NCBI RefSeq assembly: GCF_005818865.1
Contig: NZ_VBRY01000013.1
Location: forward strand, 27,265 to 91,264
Reading direction: 5' to 3'
Origin: Mariprofundus erugo
GTDB lineage: Bacteria; Pseudomonadota; Zetaproteobacteria; Mariprofundales; Mariprofundaceae
Length of the DNA stretch: 64,000 bases
Shown in pieces: positions 19,059-27,710 of this stretch (position 1 is the stretch's first letter; every line of letters starts with the position of its first letter). The translations under genes were made by a program, and so were the position numbers. The notes under the pieces are model-generated. The model was not told the DNA's origin, ran no database searches, and saw only the letters and a program-made list of their open reading frames with translations.

Positions 19059-19275
19059 TCAGTTCTTTAGTTTATAGTCAGCCAATATCTGATTGGCAGA
19101 TTCCATCAAAGGCCCGCCCTGAACTTCCGACTGGATCTGGGATATTCTGGGCGAAGACACGCCACACATTTCCGCCACGTCAGCCAGATGCAGATTGGCC
19201 ATTTTTCTCAATAAATATACGCCCAGCATATACGCCAGCCTGTTGGGAAGCGGGTCGGGAAGCGGGTCGGGCTTA
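19059..19275 (-). pseudogene. C-terminal remnant of a transposase-like (Y1/REP-associated type) gene
   Basis: About 72 codons with a DnaA-type helix-turn-helix: RLAYMLGVYLLRKMANLHLADVAEMCGVSSPRISQIQSEV. This resembles the C-terminal HTH found on longer REP-associated (Y1) transposase-like proteins. The upstream part of the frame runs straight into the left end of the IS1111-type element, so the gene is cut off. I could not find its N-terminal part beyond the element's other end. The first visible segment is a short repeat (PDPLPDPLP). Family assignment is moderate; truncation is clear. Confidence 0.45.
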
Positions 19276-19280
19276 ATGGG

Positions 19281-19294
19281 ATGGTCCGTCCCGC
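19281..19294 (+). repeat. Left subterminal inverted repeat of the IS element
   Basis: ATGGTCCGTCCCGC, exact inverse of 20655-20668. Confidence 0.8.
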
Positions 19295-19375
19295 TCCTCA
19301 AACGGCATCGCAATGTGCCAAAATAGAGCTGTCCGGTGAGGACACAGACTATTTGATCAAGGAGCGGAACGAACC

Positions 19376-20416
19376 ATGAGAAATTCTATCGTAACGAATG
19401 AGATCAAGGTAGTTGGCATTGATTTGGCGAAGGAGTCATTTCAACTACACGGTGTGAATGAGCAAGGTCATGTGATTGTCCGCAAGAAACTCAGCCGTCG
19501 CAAACTGATGCTTTTCATGACACATCTTCCGCCCTGTCTGGTTGGCATGGAGGCGTGCGGAGGAGCGCATGACTGGGCACGAAAATTCAGAACGATGGGT
19601 CATGACGTACGTTTAATGAGCCCTCAGTTTGTGAAGCCCTATGTGAAGAGCAATAAGAACGATGAAGTGGATGCCGAGGCGGTTTGCGAAGCAGTGCAAC
19701 GTCCAAACATGCGATTCGTACCGATTAAGAGCATTGAGCAGCAGGATATTCAAAGCCTGCACCGGGCAAGAAGTCTGGCGGTGTCTCATCGTACGGCTCA
19801 GCTGAATCAGATACGCGGGTTTCTGATGGAATACGGGTTGGTGGCAGCCAAGGGCGTTGCGACCTTGCGAAAAGCGTTGCCTGGAATATTGGAGGATGCA
19901 GATAATGCATTAAGCCCCATGTTTCGAGAGCTGTTATCCGGTCTTCAGGATGAGTTTCACCGGCTTGATGAGCGCATTGCCGCCTATGATTTGCAAATCA
20001 AACAGCTAAGCGCCCAGAGTGATGCATGTCGTCGGTTGATGACGATCCCCGGAGTTGGGCCGATGATCTCAACTATACTGGTGGCTGCGGTTGCGGATGC
20101 GAAAGCGTTCAAAAACGGTCGCGAAATGTCGGCATGGCTGGGGCTGGTTCCAAGACAGCACTCTACAGGTGGGAAGCCGAAGTTGCTTGGTATCAGCAAG
20201 CACGGCGATGCTTATTTACGCACCATGCTGATTCACGGCGCACGATCAGATTTGCTGGCGGCAAAGAAAAAGCAGGACAGACGTAGCCAATGGGCTGTTG
20301 CTCTTGAGGCTCGGCGAGGGCAAAACATTGCCGCAGTGGCTTTAGCCAACAAGATCGTACGAACGGCCTGGGCATTATTAAGCAGAGGTGGCGAATACAA
20401 GGTGACGGCGGCTTAA
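19376..20416 (+). CDS. IS1111-group transposase (DEDD/serine type)
   Basis: A 346-residue transposase. The N-terminal RuvC-like domain carries the DEDD tetrad: Asp16 (VVGIDLAKES), Glu59 (VGMEACGG), Asp96 and Asp99 (KNDEVDAEA). The C-terminal Transposase_20 domain has IPGVGPMISTILVAAV and GLVPRQHSTGGKPKLLGISKHGD, with the Ser region needed for strand exchange. Enzymes of this family act with an element-encoded guide RNA. The ribosome site AAGGAG is ten bases upstream. Length and motifs are complete, with no frameshift. Confidence 0.95.
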   Translation: MRNSIVTNEIKVVGIDLAKESFQLHGVNEQGHVIVRKKLSRRKLMLFMTHLPPCLVGMEACGGAHDWARKFRTMGHDVRLMSPQFVKPYVKSNKNDEVDAEAVCEAVQRPNMRFVPIKSIEQQDIQSLHRARSLAVSHRTAQLNQIRGFLMEYGLVAAKGVATLRKALPGILEDADNALSPMFRELLSGLQDEFHRLDERIAAYDLQIKQLSAQSDACRRLMTIPGVGPMISTILVAAVADAKAFKNGREMSAWLGLVPRQHSTGGKPKLLGISKHGDAYLRTMLIHGARSDLLAAKKKQDRRSQWAVALEARRGQNIAAVALANKIVRTAWALLSRGGEYKVTAA

Positions 20417-20654
20417 ACGAAGACGAGATTATATGATTTCAACGAACTGCGTGGATGAAGTGAGATGATGGCATACAAAGTGGACAGCTGCATTTCCAGA
20501 AACCTGAAAATGTCATGGGCCATTGAAGGTCGCAGGCTTGATGAGGTCGGGAATGCGCGGATTTCCATCAGGGTCAGAAGCGATTCAGCTTCAAACAAAG
20601 GCCGGATATATGTACGCAACTTCCTTTGATGCATCTAAACTTTTTCCTTGCAGT
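20417..20654 (+). other. Right-end non-coding region of the IS, possible guide (bridge/seek) RNA locus
   Basis: About 240 bp between the transposase stop and the right inverted repeat with no convincing gene. In the IS1111 group this is where the element-encoded guide RNA is located. The assignment rests on position only; I did not fold it. The stretch from 20669 to 20847, outside the element, shows nothing recognisable. Confidence 0.4.
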
Positions 20655-20668
20655 GCGGGACGGACCAT
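20655..20668 (+). repeat. Right subterminal inverted repeat of the IS element
   Basis: GCGGGACGGACCAT, exact inverse of 19281-19294. Confidence 0.8.
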
Positions 20669-20847
20669 ATATGACATATGGGTATTTGAAAAAGTCGGCA
20701 GCAGTGGTTTAGGAGGCTGTTCCGAACCAGACATAGTCAAATCACACGGACAAAGATGATACTGATCAGCTTTAAAACGCCTGATGTCAGTGATCGATAT
20801 ATCCAATACGGGCATTCAATATCGAGGCAACAATCATGAGCAGGAAA

Positions 20848-23800
20848 CTATTCCGCCTTCACCCGGTACCACAGTGCATACAGCGCCGGCAGAAAGAGCA
20901 GCGTCAGCAACGTGGCCACAAACAACCCTCCCATAATGACAACAGCCATCGGTCCCCAGAAGACGCTGGAGGTCAGCGGGATCATCGCAAGAATGGCCGC
21001 CGCTGCCGTCAGCAGGATCGGCCGGGCACGACGAACGGTCGAGTCGATAATGGATTCGTAGCGGGAAAGACCTGAGGCCATATCCTGTTCAATCTGATCA
21101 ACCAGGATCACCGAGTTGCGCATGATCATACCGGCCAGCGAGATCATGCCGAGCATCGCAACAAAGCCGAATGGAACATGGAAGGCCAGCAGTGATGCAG
21201 TCACCCCGATCAGACCAAGGGGGGCTGTGAGCAATACCAGTGCTGTCAGCGAGAAGCTGCGCAGCTGCACCATTAGCAACGTCAGAATGATAAAGCCCAT
21301 CAGCGGTAACACCGCAATAATCGAATCGGTAGATTTGTCGCTCTCCTCCATCGCTCCGCCCGCCTCGATGTTGTAACCTCTGGGTAACGATGCCCGCAGC
21401 TCCGCCAGTTTTTCGTCGATGGCTGCACTGACATCAGGCGCCTGCACATCGTCCGAAATATCGGCACGAACGGTCACCACCGGCTGGCGATTCAGGCGCC
21501 AGATAATCCCCTCCTCTGTACTCTGCCTGATCGTGGCAATACTCGGCAGCGGTACGAAACTGCCACTGTCGGTATGAATAGCGGCATGATCCAGCAATAA
21601 CGGATCGCTGCGATCAAACTCATCGGCCCGCATCACAATTTCAAGCTGCTCGCCCCCTTCACGGTAGTAGCTGACGGTGAGACCGGACAACAGCATCTGC
21701 AAGTGACGCGACAGATTCTGCGAGGAAATACCAAAGGCACGCGCCTTCTTCTGATCCAGATTGATACGCAGCGTATGCACAGGCTCATCCGAATCCTGAC
21801 TGACATGTTTGGTGTGCCCGTTCTGCTGCACCACCTTCATGACATCATCGGCAATGCGGCGAATTTTATCCGGCTCTTTTCCGGTAATGGTAAACTGGAT
21901 CGGATAGCCAACGGGAGGTCCGTTTTCAAGACGTGCAATACGCACGCCGGAGTCCGGGTACTCCTGATCGATTTTGCTACGGATGCGCTTTAGCACAGCC
22001 TCGCGCCCCTTGATATCGCGGGTCTCTATCACCAGTTGTGCATAATTGATCGCTGCCGGTTCCAGATCGAGCGGCAGATAGAATCTCGGCGAGCCGCCAC
22101 CGATATAACTGGTGTACTGTTTTATATCCTTGTCCTGGGCAAGCAGTGCTTCAACTCTGGCTGTCACCGTTTCGGTCATGGCAAATGAGGTTCCCTCCGG
22201 CAGCCACACATCCAGCAGCAGCTCCGGACGCTCGGAAGGCGGGAAAAACTGCTGCTCGACCCGATCAAAACCGGCAATCGCCAGTGCAAACAGAATGACG
22301 GTGACAGCGACAACGCTCTTGCGCCAGGCAAGACACATTTCGACCACACGCCGGAACATATGGTAAAAGGAGGTATGATACTGTCGCTCAATGTGATCGG
22401 TATGCTCGCCCAGCAGCCGATAACCGATAAATGGCGTAAATACGACGGCCACCAGCCAGGATACCAACAGGGAAAGCGTAACGACGGCACAGATCGAGAA
22501 GGTATATTCACCGGCCGAGGATTTGGCGAGGCCGACCGGCAGGAATGCGGCTGCAGTTATCAGCGTGCCGGTCAGCATCGGAAAGGCAGTGCTCTGATAG
22601 GCGAAGGTTGTTGCGGCTGCCCGGCTCCACCCCTGCTCAAGCTTCACCTTCATCATTTCCACGGTGATCATGGCGTCATCCACCAGCAAGCCAATGGCAA
22701 TAATCAGTGCACCGACAGAAACGCGGTGCAGATCGATGCCAAAGGCCTTCATCAACAGAAAGGTTCCGGCCATGACCAGCGGAATCGACAGCCCCACCAC
22801 CAGGCCGGCACGCCAGCCCAGCACAACAAATCCCATCGCCAGAACGATCAGCAGTGCCTCCGTCAGCGCACGCATAAACTGGTCAATGGCGTGTTTCACC
22901 ACCTGCGGCTGATTGGCTACCTGATGAACTTGCATACCCTGTGGCATCCGCGTGCGCATATGGGCCATCGCTTCATCCAGCATGTGGCCGACACGGGTCT
23001 CATCGGCCCCGGGCGCAAGCGATACGGCCAGTCCCACCGCATCTTTACCCATAAAGCGCATCCTGAATTGCGCCGGCTCCTGGTAACCACGATAAATATA
23101 ACTGATATCACCCAGGCGGTGGACCTTGCCGTTAACCGGAATCCCGATGTCTTTAATACTCTGTAGTGAAAGAAAATCGCCGCCGACGCGCATGCTGACC
23201 ACGCTGTCTTCGGTGGTGATCTCGCCTGCCGGCTCCATCGCATTCTGCGCTTTCAGAATGGCGGCAACCTGTAGCGGATCAATGCCCTCGGAGGCGAATT
23301 TGTCACTGGAAAATTCAATGTAGATTTTCTCGGGCTGCAAACCGATCGGGACGACCTTGCCAACACCGGCAATGGCAAGCAGCTCCCGCCTTGCCTGCAT
23401 AACCTCCTGTGCAAGTTGTGCCGGCGTCAGCGACGTTGAAGTAAACGCATAGACAGAACCGAACGTTTCGCCGTATTCATCATTGATCACCGGCTTCTGC
23501 ACACCCTCGGGCAGCATATCCATATCGGCCAGCTTCTTGCGGGCAGTCATCCAGACCCGGGACAATTCAGCCGGAGGCATGGTATCCTGCAGCGTCACGA
23601 AAATAACCGACTCACCCGGTTTTGAGAAACTGCTCAGGTTATCCAGCCATGGCGTTTCCTGCAGCGCAAGCTCAATACGATCTGTGACCTGCTGCTCCAT
23701 CTCACGGGCCGTCGCCCCCGGCCATTTGGCGGTGACCGTCATCACCTTGAAGGTAAAGTCAGGATCCTCTTTCTGCGGCAGCTGAAAATAGGCATAAATG

Positions 23801-23883
23801 CCGGATAACAGCAGCGCCAGCAGCAGATATAACACCACCGGCTGATTACGGATGGCCCATTTGGAGAGATTCGGTAATTTCAT
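20848..23883 (-). CDS. RND-family efflux permease
   Basis: A 1011-residue inner-membrane pump of the AcrB/MexB superfamily, driven by the proton gradient. Twelve membrane segments in the usual 1+5+1+5 pattern can be picked out, with two large periplasmic loops. The proton-relay pair Asp402-Asp403 in TM4 (GLLVDDAMITVEMM) is present. The sequence resembles the heavy-chain-like subgroup of uncharacterised multidrug RND permeases rather than CusA. No membrane-fusion adaptor or outer-membrane factor gene lies beside it: upstream is a PhzF gene and downstream the IS element. The substrate cannot be inferred. Confidence 0.93.
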   Translation of the reverse strand: MKLPNLSKWAIRNQPVVLYLLLALLLSGIYAYFQLPQKEDPDFTFKVMTVTAKWPGATAREMEQQVTDRIELALQETPWLDNLSSFSKPGESVIFVTLQDTMPPAELSRVWMTARKKLADMDMLPEGVQKPVINDEYGETFGSVYAFTSTSLTPAQLAQEVMQARRELLAIAGVGKVVPIGLQPEKIYIEFSSDKFASEGIDPLQVAAILKAQNAMEPAGEITTEDSVVSMRVGGDFLSLQSIKDIGIPVNGKVHRLGDISYIYRGYQEPAQFRMRFMGKDAVGLAVSLAPGADETRVGHMLDEAMAHMRTRMPQGMQVHQVANQPQVVKHAIDQFMRALTEALLIVLAMGFVVLGWRAGLVVGLSIPLVMAGTFLLMKAFGIDLHRVSVGALIIAIGLLVDDAMITVEMMKVKLEQGWSRAAATTFAYQSTAFPMLTGTLITAAAFLPVGLAKSSAGEYTFSICAVVTLSLLVSWLVAVVFTPFIGYRLLGEHTDHIERQYHTSFYHMFRRVVEMCLAWRKSVVAVTVILFALAIAGFDRVEQQFFPPSERPELLLDVWLPEGTSFAMTETVTARVEALLAQDKDIKQYTSYIGGGSPRFYLPLDLEPAAINYAQLVIETRDIKGREAVLKRIRSKIDQEYPDSGVRIARLENGPPVGYPIQFTITGKEPDKIRRIADDVMKVVQQNGHTKHVSQDSDEPVHTLRINLDQKKARAFGISSQNLSRHLQMLLSGLTVSYYREGGEQLEIVMRADEFDRSDPLLLDHAAIHTDSGSFVPLPSIATIRQSTEEGIIWRLNRQPVVTVRADISDDVQAPDVSAAIDEKLAELRASLPRGYNIEAGGAMEESDKSTDSIIAVLPLMGFIILTLLMVQLRSFSLTALVLLTAPLGLIGVTASLLAFHVPFGFVAMLGMISLAGMIMRNSVILVDQIEQDMASGLSRYESIIDSTVRRARPILLTAAAAILAMIPLTSSVFWGPMAVVIMGGLFVATLLTLLFLPALYALWYRVKAE

Positions 23884-23988
23884 ATTTGCCGGTTATGAAC
23901 GACGGCGCCCCCATGCCTGCATAGGATGGGAATCTTAGCCGCTTTTCCCGCCACTGAATATGGGGGGACTACAGTACAATACCCCTGA

Positions 23989-24768
23989 TCAAAAAAAGAT
24001 ATCCGCAATCATGAATGTCACCGCCTGCCCTGATAGCAGCACACGCTTCCCCCGCACCTCGCAGTCGATATAGCCACCCCGCCGCGAAAGCTGCCTGGCT
24101 GCAAGCCTGTCCCGGCCCGTTCTGTTGGCCCAGTAAGGTGCCAGAGCGCAGTGAGCCGAACCGGTCACCGGATCTTCGGGAATACCGAATTTCGGTGCAA
24201 AAAAGCGACTGACAAAATCAACATCACGACCGGGAGCCGTCACAATCACACCGCGCAGATCCAGCTGAGCCAACAGATTATGTTCGGGAACGTAACTCAG
24301 CACATCGCTTTCATCGTCGACAACGACAAGATAATCCTCTGCCGCCAGCACCTCGACAGGCGGTCGGGCAAGCCCTCTCAGCAATATCTCCGGCACAGGG
24401 CATAGCACGGCATGGCTGGCCGGAAAATCCATCTCCAGCCATGCCCCCCGCTTTTTTACAAACAGCTCACCACTGTGCGTTTCAAACAGAACCTCTGCAG
24501 CTGAAGATGCGAGCTCCTGAAAAATGACATGTGCACTGGCCAGCGTTGCATGCCCGCATAAATCCACTTCCCTGACCGGGGTAAACCAGCGCAGGCGAAC
24601 CCCCTTTTGAGAAGGCGAAAAAAATGCCGTTTCAGAAAGGTTGTTCTCTGCGGCAATGGCCTGCAATACTGCATCATCCGGCCATGTCGATAACGGCACG
24701 ACAGCAGCAGGGTTACCACCAAAAACCTGATCGCTAAATGCATCCACCTGATACTGTCTGAGCTGCAC
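23989..24768 (-). CDS. PhzF-family isomerase-like protein
   Basis: A 259-residue member of the PhzF/diaminopimelate-epimerase fold. Family blocks: YQVDAFSDQVFGGNPAAVV at the N-terminus, NNLSETAFF with the conserved Glu that acts as acid/base in PhzF, LCGHATLASAHV, and FGIPEDPVTGSAHCALAPYW in the second half. No phenazine genes are nearby, so this is one of the widespread stand-alone homologues (YddE-like) whose substrate is unknown. It lies 38 bases upstream of no close partner; yceH precedes it on the same strand. Confidence 0.88.
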   Translation of the reverse strand: MQLRQYQVDAFSDQVFGGNPAAVVPLSTWPDDAVLQAIAAENNLSETAFFSPSQKGVRLRWFTPVREVDLCGHATLASAHVIFQELASSAAEVLFETHSGELFVKKRGAWLEMDFPASHAVLCPVPEILLRGLARPPVEVLAAEDYLVVVDDESDVLSYVPEHNLLAQLDLRGVIVTAPGRDVDFVSRFFAPKFGIPEDPVTGSAHCALAPYWANRTGRDRLAARQLSRRGGYIDCEVRGKRVLLSGQAVTFMIADIFF

Positions 24769-24806
24769 CCTTCCCTCCGAACATGAGCACCGGAATCAGT
24801 GACCCG

Positions 24807-25469
24807 TTACTGCTTTTCCTTCTGCAAACCTGTCAGCTCCCACAACAGCTGCAGCTCGGCCTTCAGCTCAGCCACTTCCTGCTCAAGCATGGCAATTCGA
24901 TCCGACTCCGCACCATGACTGGCCGAACCGGCCGGCGTTGTTGCGGCCACAGTCATCTCGGGTTGACCACAGAGCAGATGGGCATAACGATCCTCCCGCT
25001 GTCCTGAAGCTCTGGGTATACGCACCAGCAGGGGAACTTCACGCGTCATCAGTGCTTCCACGACAGCGTGTAGCTCTGCCGCCTCGTCAAAAGTGGCCAT
25101 ACGACCGGTATTGATACGGATCTCATTCAGAGTCTGGGCTCCACGCAACAGCAATACACAGACAATCGCCCGCTCTTTTGAGGAAAGCGTGAGCTTTCGT
25201 GCCAGATGATGTTCAAAGCGATCGACCCGGCCATCCATGCGTGCTGTCACCAGCCCGCGCCCGCGCAACTCATTGACGATACCAGCCACTTCGCTCTCGC
25301 TCAGATTCATCACCGGCAGCCGGCTGCTCTTCTGGTTGCAGGCCGCCGTTAATGCCTTGAGCGTCAGTGGATAGTAGTCAGGTGTTGTCATCTGTTTCTC
25401 CATCAGCGAGCCAAGCACTCTCGCCTCCCGCTCCGACAACATCCCTTCAACCGCTTCTTCGATCACCAT
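24807..25469 (-). CDS. yceH: YceH/DUF480 family protein
   Basis: A 220-residue protein made of two winged-helix domains (about 10-85 and 90-165) and a C-terminal coiled coil (about 185-216, MLEQEVAELKAELQLL). Family marks: LSEREARVLGSLMEKQMTTPDYYPLTLKAL and CNQKSSRLPVMNLSE. The function is not established. The start follows an AGGGGG ribosome site. The gap to the DEAD-box gene upstream is only 14 bases, so the two are likely co-transcribed. Confidence 0.9.
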   Translation of the reverse strand: MVIEEAVEGMLSEREARVLGSLMEKQMTTPDYYPLTLKALTAACNQKSSRLPVMNLSESEVAGIVNELRGRGLVTARMDGRVDRFEHHLARKLTLSSKERAIVCVLLLRGAQTLNEIRINTGRMATFDEAAELHAVVEALMTREVPLLVRIPRASGQREDRYAHLLCGQPEMTVAATTPAGSASHGAESDRIAMLEQEVAELKAELQLLWELTGLQKEKQ

Positions 25470-25483
25470 TTCCCCCTGTTTGA

Positions 25484-26728
25484 TTATTTTCTCTTTTTCG
25501 ATTTTTTACCGGCCCCTTTCAGCCAGGCCTCATGTTCAGCCACCAGGGCCTGCAATTCCAGCGCAGCCTTATCCGGCGTGCGAATGATGTCAGCATACCC
25601 TTCATCATTCACCTTCATCACCTCCACAGGCTTGGTAATAAATGCCTCAATTGCCTCCAGCAACGGGCGCTCCTCCCTGCTACAGAAAGAGATGGCCTCA
25701 CCCTTGTTCATACCGCGCCCTGTGCGTCCAACACGATGTACATAATTCTCGGGCTTATCCGGTAAATCATAATTGATCACATAAGCAACATCCGCCACAT
25801 CAATGCCACGTGCACTGATATCGGTTGCCACCAGTACCCGGCAACCACCTTCACGAAACGATCGCATGGCAGAGGAACGCTCCCCCTGATCCTTGTCTCC
25901 ATGAATGCTGAGCACCTCAATCCCGGCCCGCGCCATGGCCGCGGCAACCCGCTCAGCCCTGACTTTGGTACGAACAAAGATCATCACCTTTCCTTCCGGG
26001 TGATCCTGCAGAAAGCGGGCAAGAAAGAAGCGCTTGTCATCCATATCAACAAACATCACCGCATGACTGACATTTTTTGAGATGCGATCCTCCGGCGATA
26101 TCTGAATGCGTATCGCCGCACTATTCACCTGTGAATAGGCCAGCTTCCTGATCTCATCATTGATCGTGGCGGAGAAGAAAAGGGTCTGATGCTTCTGCCT
26201 GAGCATCTTTTTGATGTAACGGATATCCTCGATAAAACCGAGCGCCAGCATATGGTCGGCTTCATCAAGCACCAGTGTACTGACTTTTTCCAGACGGATC
26301 GCGCCCTGACTGATCAGATCAAACATCCGCCCGGGCGTAGCGATCAGCACATCCACGCCATCCTGCAACTTGATGATTTGTGCATCCTGCTCAATGCCGC
26401 CGTGCAACGTAAACACCATCACCTTGGTATGTTTGGCCAGCTCCTTGAACACCTCACCGATTTGCAAGGCCAGCTCGCGGGTCGGCACCATGACAATACA
26501 TTTGATGCCGCGAGAACGTTTGCTGGTTTTATAGCGGTGAATTTTATCAATCACCGGAATCGCAAAGGCCGCGGTCTTCCCTGTTCCTGTCTGCGCAATC
26601 GCCAGTACATCTTCACCATCCTGAATGGATGGGATGGCCTTGAACTGAATATCAGTCGGCCGCTTAAAGCCGAGCCGGGCAAGGTTCTTCTTGATGTCTG
26701 AAGAAATATAGTACTGATCAAATTTCAT
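25484..26728 (-). CDS. DEAD-box RNA helicase (RhlE-like)
   Basis: A 414-residue ATP-dependent RNA helicase with both RecA-like domains. Motifs in order: Q motif FKRPTDIQFKAIP, Walker A AQTGTGKT (45-52), PTRELA, TPGR, D155-E-A-D158, SAT, and in domain 2 RGIDVADVAYVINYDLP and HRVGRTGR. The short Lys-rich tail (GKKSKKRK) would bind RNA non-specifically. It fits the RhlE/CsdA-like group involved in ribosome assembly or mRNA turnover; the specific paralogue cannot be fixed. It is packed four bases after the YaeQ gene, which makes a yaeQ-helicase-yceH transcription unit plausible. Confidence 0.92.
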   Translation of the reverse strand: MKFDQYYISSDIKKNLARLGFKRPTDIQFKAIPSIQDGEDVLAIAQTGTGKTAAFAIPVIDKIHRYKTSKRSRGIKCIVMVPTRELALQIGEVFKELAKHTKVMVFTLHGGIEQDAQIIKLQDGVDVLIATPGRMFDLISQGAIRLEKVSTLVLDEADHMLALGFIEDIRYIKKMLRQKHQTLFFSATINDEIRKLAYSQVNSAAIRIQISPEDRISKNVSHAVMFVDMDDKRFFLARFLQDHPEGKVMIFVRTKVRAERVAAAMARAGIEVLSIHGDKDQGERSSAMRSFREGGCRVLVATDISARGIDVADVAYVINYDLPDKPENYVHRVGRTGRGMNKGEAISFCSREERPLLEAIEAFITKPVEVMKVNDEGYADIIRTPDKAALELQALVAEHEAWLKGAGKKSKKRK

Positions 26729-26732
26729 ATGC

Positions 26733-27281
26733 TCACTCTTTCACGTATTTCCATATTTCCGGCGTGATCTCAATAGCCTGATCCCCGCTGGTAAACCACA
26801 ACTGGCCATCCGAGACCGTGCACTGCAATCGCATCGCCCGCTGTGCCATTTCACCCAGTGCTGTCACCACAGCATCTGAAATGGCGACCACCGCAAGGTT
26901 GTCAAATCGTGCCAGCTTGTTCTGATGCTGCTCCCACCAGGCCTTGCCGCTGCGATACTGATAGACGTAAATCATCACACGCCGGGAGCGACCACAGGCC
27001 TTGCGAATGCGTTTCTCATCCGGCTGCCCCAGCTCAATCCACAGTTCAATTTCATCACTGAAATTCTTCTGCCAGATATCCGGCTCATCATCTTCGCTCA
27101 ACCCTTTGGTAAACTGCAGCGTTTCACTGGCATTCAGTGCAAAGGCAAGCAGGCGGACCATCATACGCTCATCATTTTCAGACGGATGCCGGGCAATGGT
27201 CAGCTGATGATCCTGATAATAGTTGCGATCCATATCGGTGATCTGCAACTCAGCTTTGAATATTGTCGATTTAAGTGCCAT
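26733..27281 (-). CDS. yaeQ: YaeQ family protein
   Basis: A 182-residue cytoplasmic protein matching the YaeQ family along its length. Marks are MALKSTIFKAELQITDMDRNYY, RHPSENDERMMVRLLAFAL, DIWQKNFSDEIELWIELGQPDEKRIRKAC and the closing WFTSGDQAIEITPE. The fold is restriction-endonuclease-like (PD-(D/E)XK), but the biological role is unresolved. It heads the putative unit with the helicase and yceH genes. Its upstream region is occupied by the dispersed repeats. Confidence 0.93.
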   Translation of the reverse strand: MALKSTIFKAELQITDMDRNYYQDHQLTIARHPSENDERMMVRLLAFALNASETLQFTKGLSEDDEPDIWQKNFSDEIELWIELGQPDEKRIRKACGRSRRVMIYVYQYRSGKAWWEQHQNKLARFDNLAVVAISDAVVTALGEMAQRAMRLQCTVSDGQLWFTSGDQAIEITPEIWKYVKE

Positions 27282-27384
27282 TCACAGCTTCTAAGTCACA
27301 TTCGCCTGTCAGGCAAGTGTTAGCACATCCAAACGCTATCAGAGGCTGCTTGCCACACGGTTTAAGGAAACACTTTCGCGCCGG

Positions 27385-27687
27385 ATTGGTAAGCAACGGT
27401 AAAATGACTCGGGCATCATGCCCTCGCCCGCGGGCGGCCTTTGGTCGTCCAATCGGCTCCTGCCTCTTTGTTACGCTTTTGCCTTTGCGAACTGATTTTT
27501 GCCAGGATGACAATCAATCAGCATCTCATTTAAGGAAGCGCTGATAAGTTCAGTGCTTCCGTGCGGGCCATGGACGGCCCGCCAAATCAGACACGTAAGT
27601 GTTTGATTTGTAAGCAAAGGAAAAACGACGCTTTTGCCTTTGCGAACTGATTTTTGCCAGGAGGGCAATCAATCAGCATCTCATTTA
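27385..27687 (+). repeat. Composite dispersed repeat (two REP-like modules)
   Basis: The spacer 27282-27710 has no gene. It contains a long module (TGACTCGGGCATCATGCCC ... CTTTGCGAACTGATTTTTGCC ... CAATCAATCAGCATCTC), then a hairpin GGAAGCGCTGAT/TCAGTGCTTCC, then a second copy of the CTTTGCGAACTG...CAGCATCTC end. The same modules recur near 29.7-29.96 and 44.1-44.2 kb. The core is palindromic (CTGATTTTTGCC-AGGAG-GGCAATCAATCAG). Confidence 0.7.
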
Positions 27688-27710
27688 AACAACCGGGGCA
27701 GCAGCCCCGG

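Larger units (their letters stand above)
19281..20668 (+). mobile_element. IS1111-type (IS110 family) insertion sequence
   Basis: The element is bounded by 14-bp inverted repeats, ATGGTCCGTCCCGC at 19281-19294 and its exact complement at 20655-20668. It encloses one transposase gene with about 80 bp of leading and about 240 bp of trailing non-coding DNA. Subterminal inverted repeats separate the IS1111 group from IS110 proper. A few bases outside the repeats probably also belong to the element. The reading frame is intact, so it may be active. Confidence 0.85.

Noticed and set aside
20591..20815. N-terminal part of the interrupted transposase-like gene on the far side of the IS
   Set aside because: The frame there (MPVLDISITDIRRF...) does not resemble a transposase N-terminus and runs through the IS end.
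22360..23166. 268-codon open frame opposite the RND permease
   Set aside because: Shadow frame with Gln/His-rich random composition; the RND gene on the other strand is intact.
23989..24768. Phenazine biosynthesis locus
   Set aside because: Only a PhzF-family gene is present; no other phz gene lies in the window.
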